A stretch of DNA of 6,558 nt from Pseudomonadota bacterium (GTDB lineage: Bacteria > Pseudomonadota > Gammaproteobacteria > Xanthomonadales > Xanthomonadaceae), in assembly GCA_023438325.1 (NCBI GenBank), contig JAEXRB010000264.1, forward strand, positions 1 through 6,558, written 5' to 3'. The notes under the pieces are model-generated. The model worked only from the letters and a program-made list of their open reading frames with translations. It was not told where the DNA came from and searched no databases. The translations under genes were made by a program, and so were the position numbers. Each line of letters opens with the position of its first letter. Position 1 is the first letter of the stretch. This document shows, piece by piece, positions 5,864 to 6,558 of this stretch.

Positions 5864-6210
5864 GCGCGCGCCGAATTGCCGCAGCAGCCATCCTCGCACT
5901 GGTCGCACTCGCCCTGCTTTGGCACCTGTGGTGGCTGCGGCCCGAGCGCGTGCCGGCCTGGTTCGCCGCCTTGCTGCATGTCGCGCCCATGCTGCCTGCC
6001 GCCACACTGGTGCTGCTGCGCAAGCGAAGCGCCGCGTTCTGGGGCGCCCTCGGTGCCTTGGTCATGTTCAGCCATGGCGTGATGGAAGCCTGGACCGCGC
6101 CTGCCGCACGCACCCTCGCACTCATTGAAGTGCTGTTGTCGCTGACCGTGGTGCTGGGTGCGAGCTGGAATGGTTTTCGGCACAGGTTCGCAAAGAAGCC
6201 CGGTGTATGA
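5860..6210 (+). CDS. DUF2069-family small inner-membrane protein
   Basis: A 116-residue protein of unknown function with four hydrophobic helices at about residues 6-26, 34-53, 58-76 and 85-105 and a basic C-terminal tail (RHRFAKK). The pattern WxxPER near 25-30, LLHVAPMLP at 38-46 and SHGVMEAW at 71-78 matches DUF2069, which is commonly found next to wrbA in gammaproteobacteria; this is from memory. The ATG overlaps the wrbA stop by four bases and has GGAAG eight bases upstream within wrbA, so translation is probably coupled. The association suggests a job at the membrane connected with quinone or redox balance, but nothing in the sequence shows a catalytic site. Confidence 0.85.
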   Translation: MSARRIAAAAILALVALALLWHLWWLRPERVPAWFAALLHVAPMLPAATLVLLRKRSAAFWGALGALVMFSHGVMEAWTAPAARTLALIEVLLSLTVVLGASWNGFRHRFAKKPGV

Positions 6211-6211
6211 T
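6206..6211 (+). promoter_or_regulatory. Possible -10 box for the asparaginase-like gene
   Basis: TATGAT matches five of six bases of TATAAT and overlaps the stop codon of the DUF2069 gene. It lies 24 bases before the ATG at 6236, leaving a leader of about 15-20 bases. No good -35 is found at the right distance, so this could be chance and the gene may instead be read from the wrbA transcript. Confidence 0.35.
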
Positions 6212-6227
6212 GCGCGCCCTCGAAACC

Positions 6228-6230
6228 AGG
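6228..6230 (+). promoter_or_regulatory. Weak ribosome binding site deciding the asparaginase-like start
   Basis: AGG lies five bases before the ATG at 6236. A second in-frame ATG at 6245 has GGA (6234-6236) eight bases upstream, so both starts are possible; they differ by three residues. Confidence 0.45.
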
Positions 6231-6235
6231 TACGG

Positions 6236-6558
6236 ATGAGCGTCATGGACCGGCTTTGCATCGTCACCACCGGCGGCACCATCGACAAGATCTACTTCGA
6301 TGACAAATCCGATTTTCAGATCGGCGAACCGCAGATCGGTCGCATCCTGCAGGAACTGGGCGTGGCGTTCCGCTTCGACGTGATCCCGATCCTGCGCAAG
6401 GACAGCCTGCACGTCACCGATGCCGATCGCGAACTGCTGCGCGCCACCATCGCGGCGCAGGATACTGATCGCGTGCTGGTGACGCATGGCACCGACACCA
6501 TGGTGGAAACCGCCCACGTGCTGGCCACCCTTCCCGGCAAGACCATCGTGATGACCGG
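6236..6558 (+). CDS. Asparaginase-domain protein (short type), N-terminal part, cut by window edge
   Basis: The visible 107 residues carry both catalytic-site motifs of the L-asparaginase/glutaminase family: TTGGTID (11-17) with the nucleophilic threonine, and VTHGTDTMVETA (82-93) with the second Thr-Asp pair. KDSLHVTD (55-62) occupies the place of the substrate-binding DSxxMT motif of longer asparaginases. The spacing of about 70 residues between the two motifs is close to that of ordinary asparaginases. Xanthomonads have a short protein of about 160 residues that begins almost identically and lacks the C-terminal domain; I expect this to be that protein, but its end is outside the window. 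It would hydrolyse an amide such as asparagine if active, in the cytoplasm, as no signal peptide is seen. The gene starts 25 bases after the DUF2069 gene. Confidence 0.88.
   Translation, partial: MSVMDRLCIVTTGGTIDKIYFDDKSDFQIGEPQIGRILQELGVAFRFDVIPILRKDSLHVTDADRELLRATIAAQDTDRVLVTHGTDTMVETAHVLATLPGKTIVMT

Overview
This window looks like an ordinary chromosomal segment of a high-GC gammaproteobacterium, most likely a member of the Xanthomonadaceae (Lysobacter, Luteimonas, Thermomonas, Pseudoxanthomonas or Xanthomonas relatives). I base this on strong G/C use at third codon positions, close resemblance from memory of the fumarase and short asparaginase-like proteins to xanthomonad ones, and a wrbA-DUF2069 pair of the kind seen in gammaproteobacteria. 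No search could be run, so the placement is inference.

Layout: (1) Bases 1-527, minus strand: the N-terminal third of an iron-sulfur (class I) fumarate hydratase, cut by the window edge. (2) Bases 528-764: a non-coding spacer holding a possible fumarase -10 box, two perfect 24-bp direct repeats and two hairpins between them. It is the most structured non-coding part of the window. (3) Bases 765-3348, plus strand: a TRIC/UPF0126 membrane protein, then a complete single-chain ABC exporter. (4) Bases 3349-3457: a short convergent spacer with no convincing terminator. (5) Bases 3458-5196, minus strand: a yihY/BrkB membrane protein followed by a TlpA-type secreted thioredoxin, joined by a 4-base ATGA overlap. 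(6) Bases 5197-5269: a 73-base divergent control region. (7) Bases 5270-6558, plus strand: wrbA flavoprotein, a DUF2069 membrane protein (again joined by ATGA), and the start of an asparaginase-like protein cut by the right edge.

The genes are mostly housekeeping or envelope functions: TCA cycle, cation or small-solute movement across the inner membrane, export, periplasmic thiol chemistry and quinone reduction. The two divergent pairs (yihY-tlpA and wrbA-DUF2069) are probably each translationally coupled. I found no CRISPR array, transposase, tRNA, rRNA, phage gene or defence cassette, and no convincing undescribed system. The items most worth a second look are the repeat/hairpin element beside the fumarase promoter, the short asparaginase-like protein, the substrate of the ABC exporter, and the C-terminal domain of YihY.
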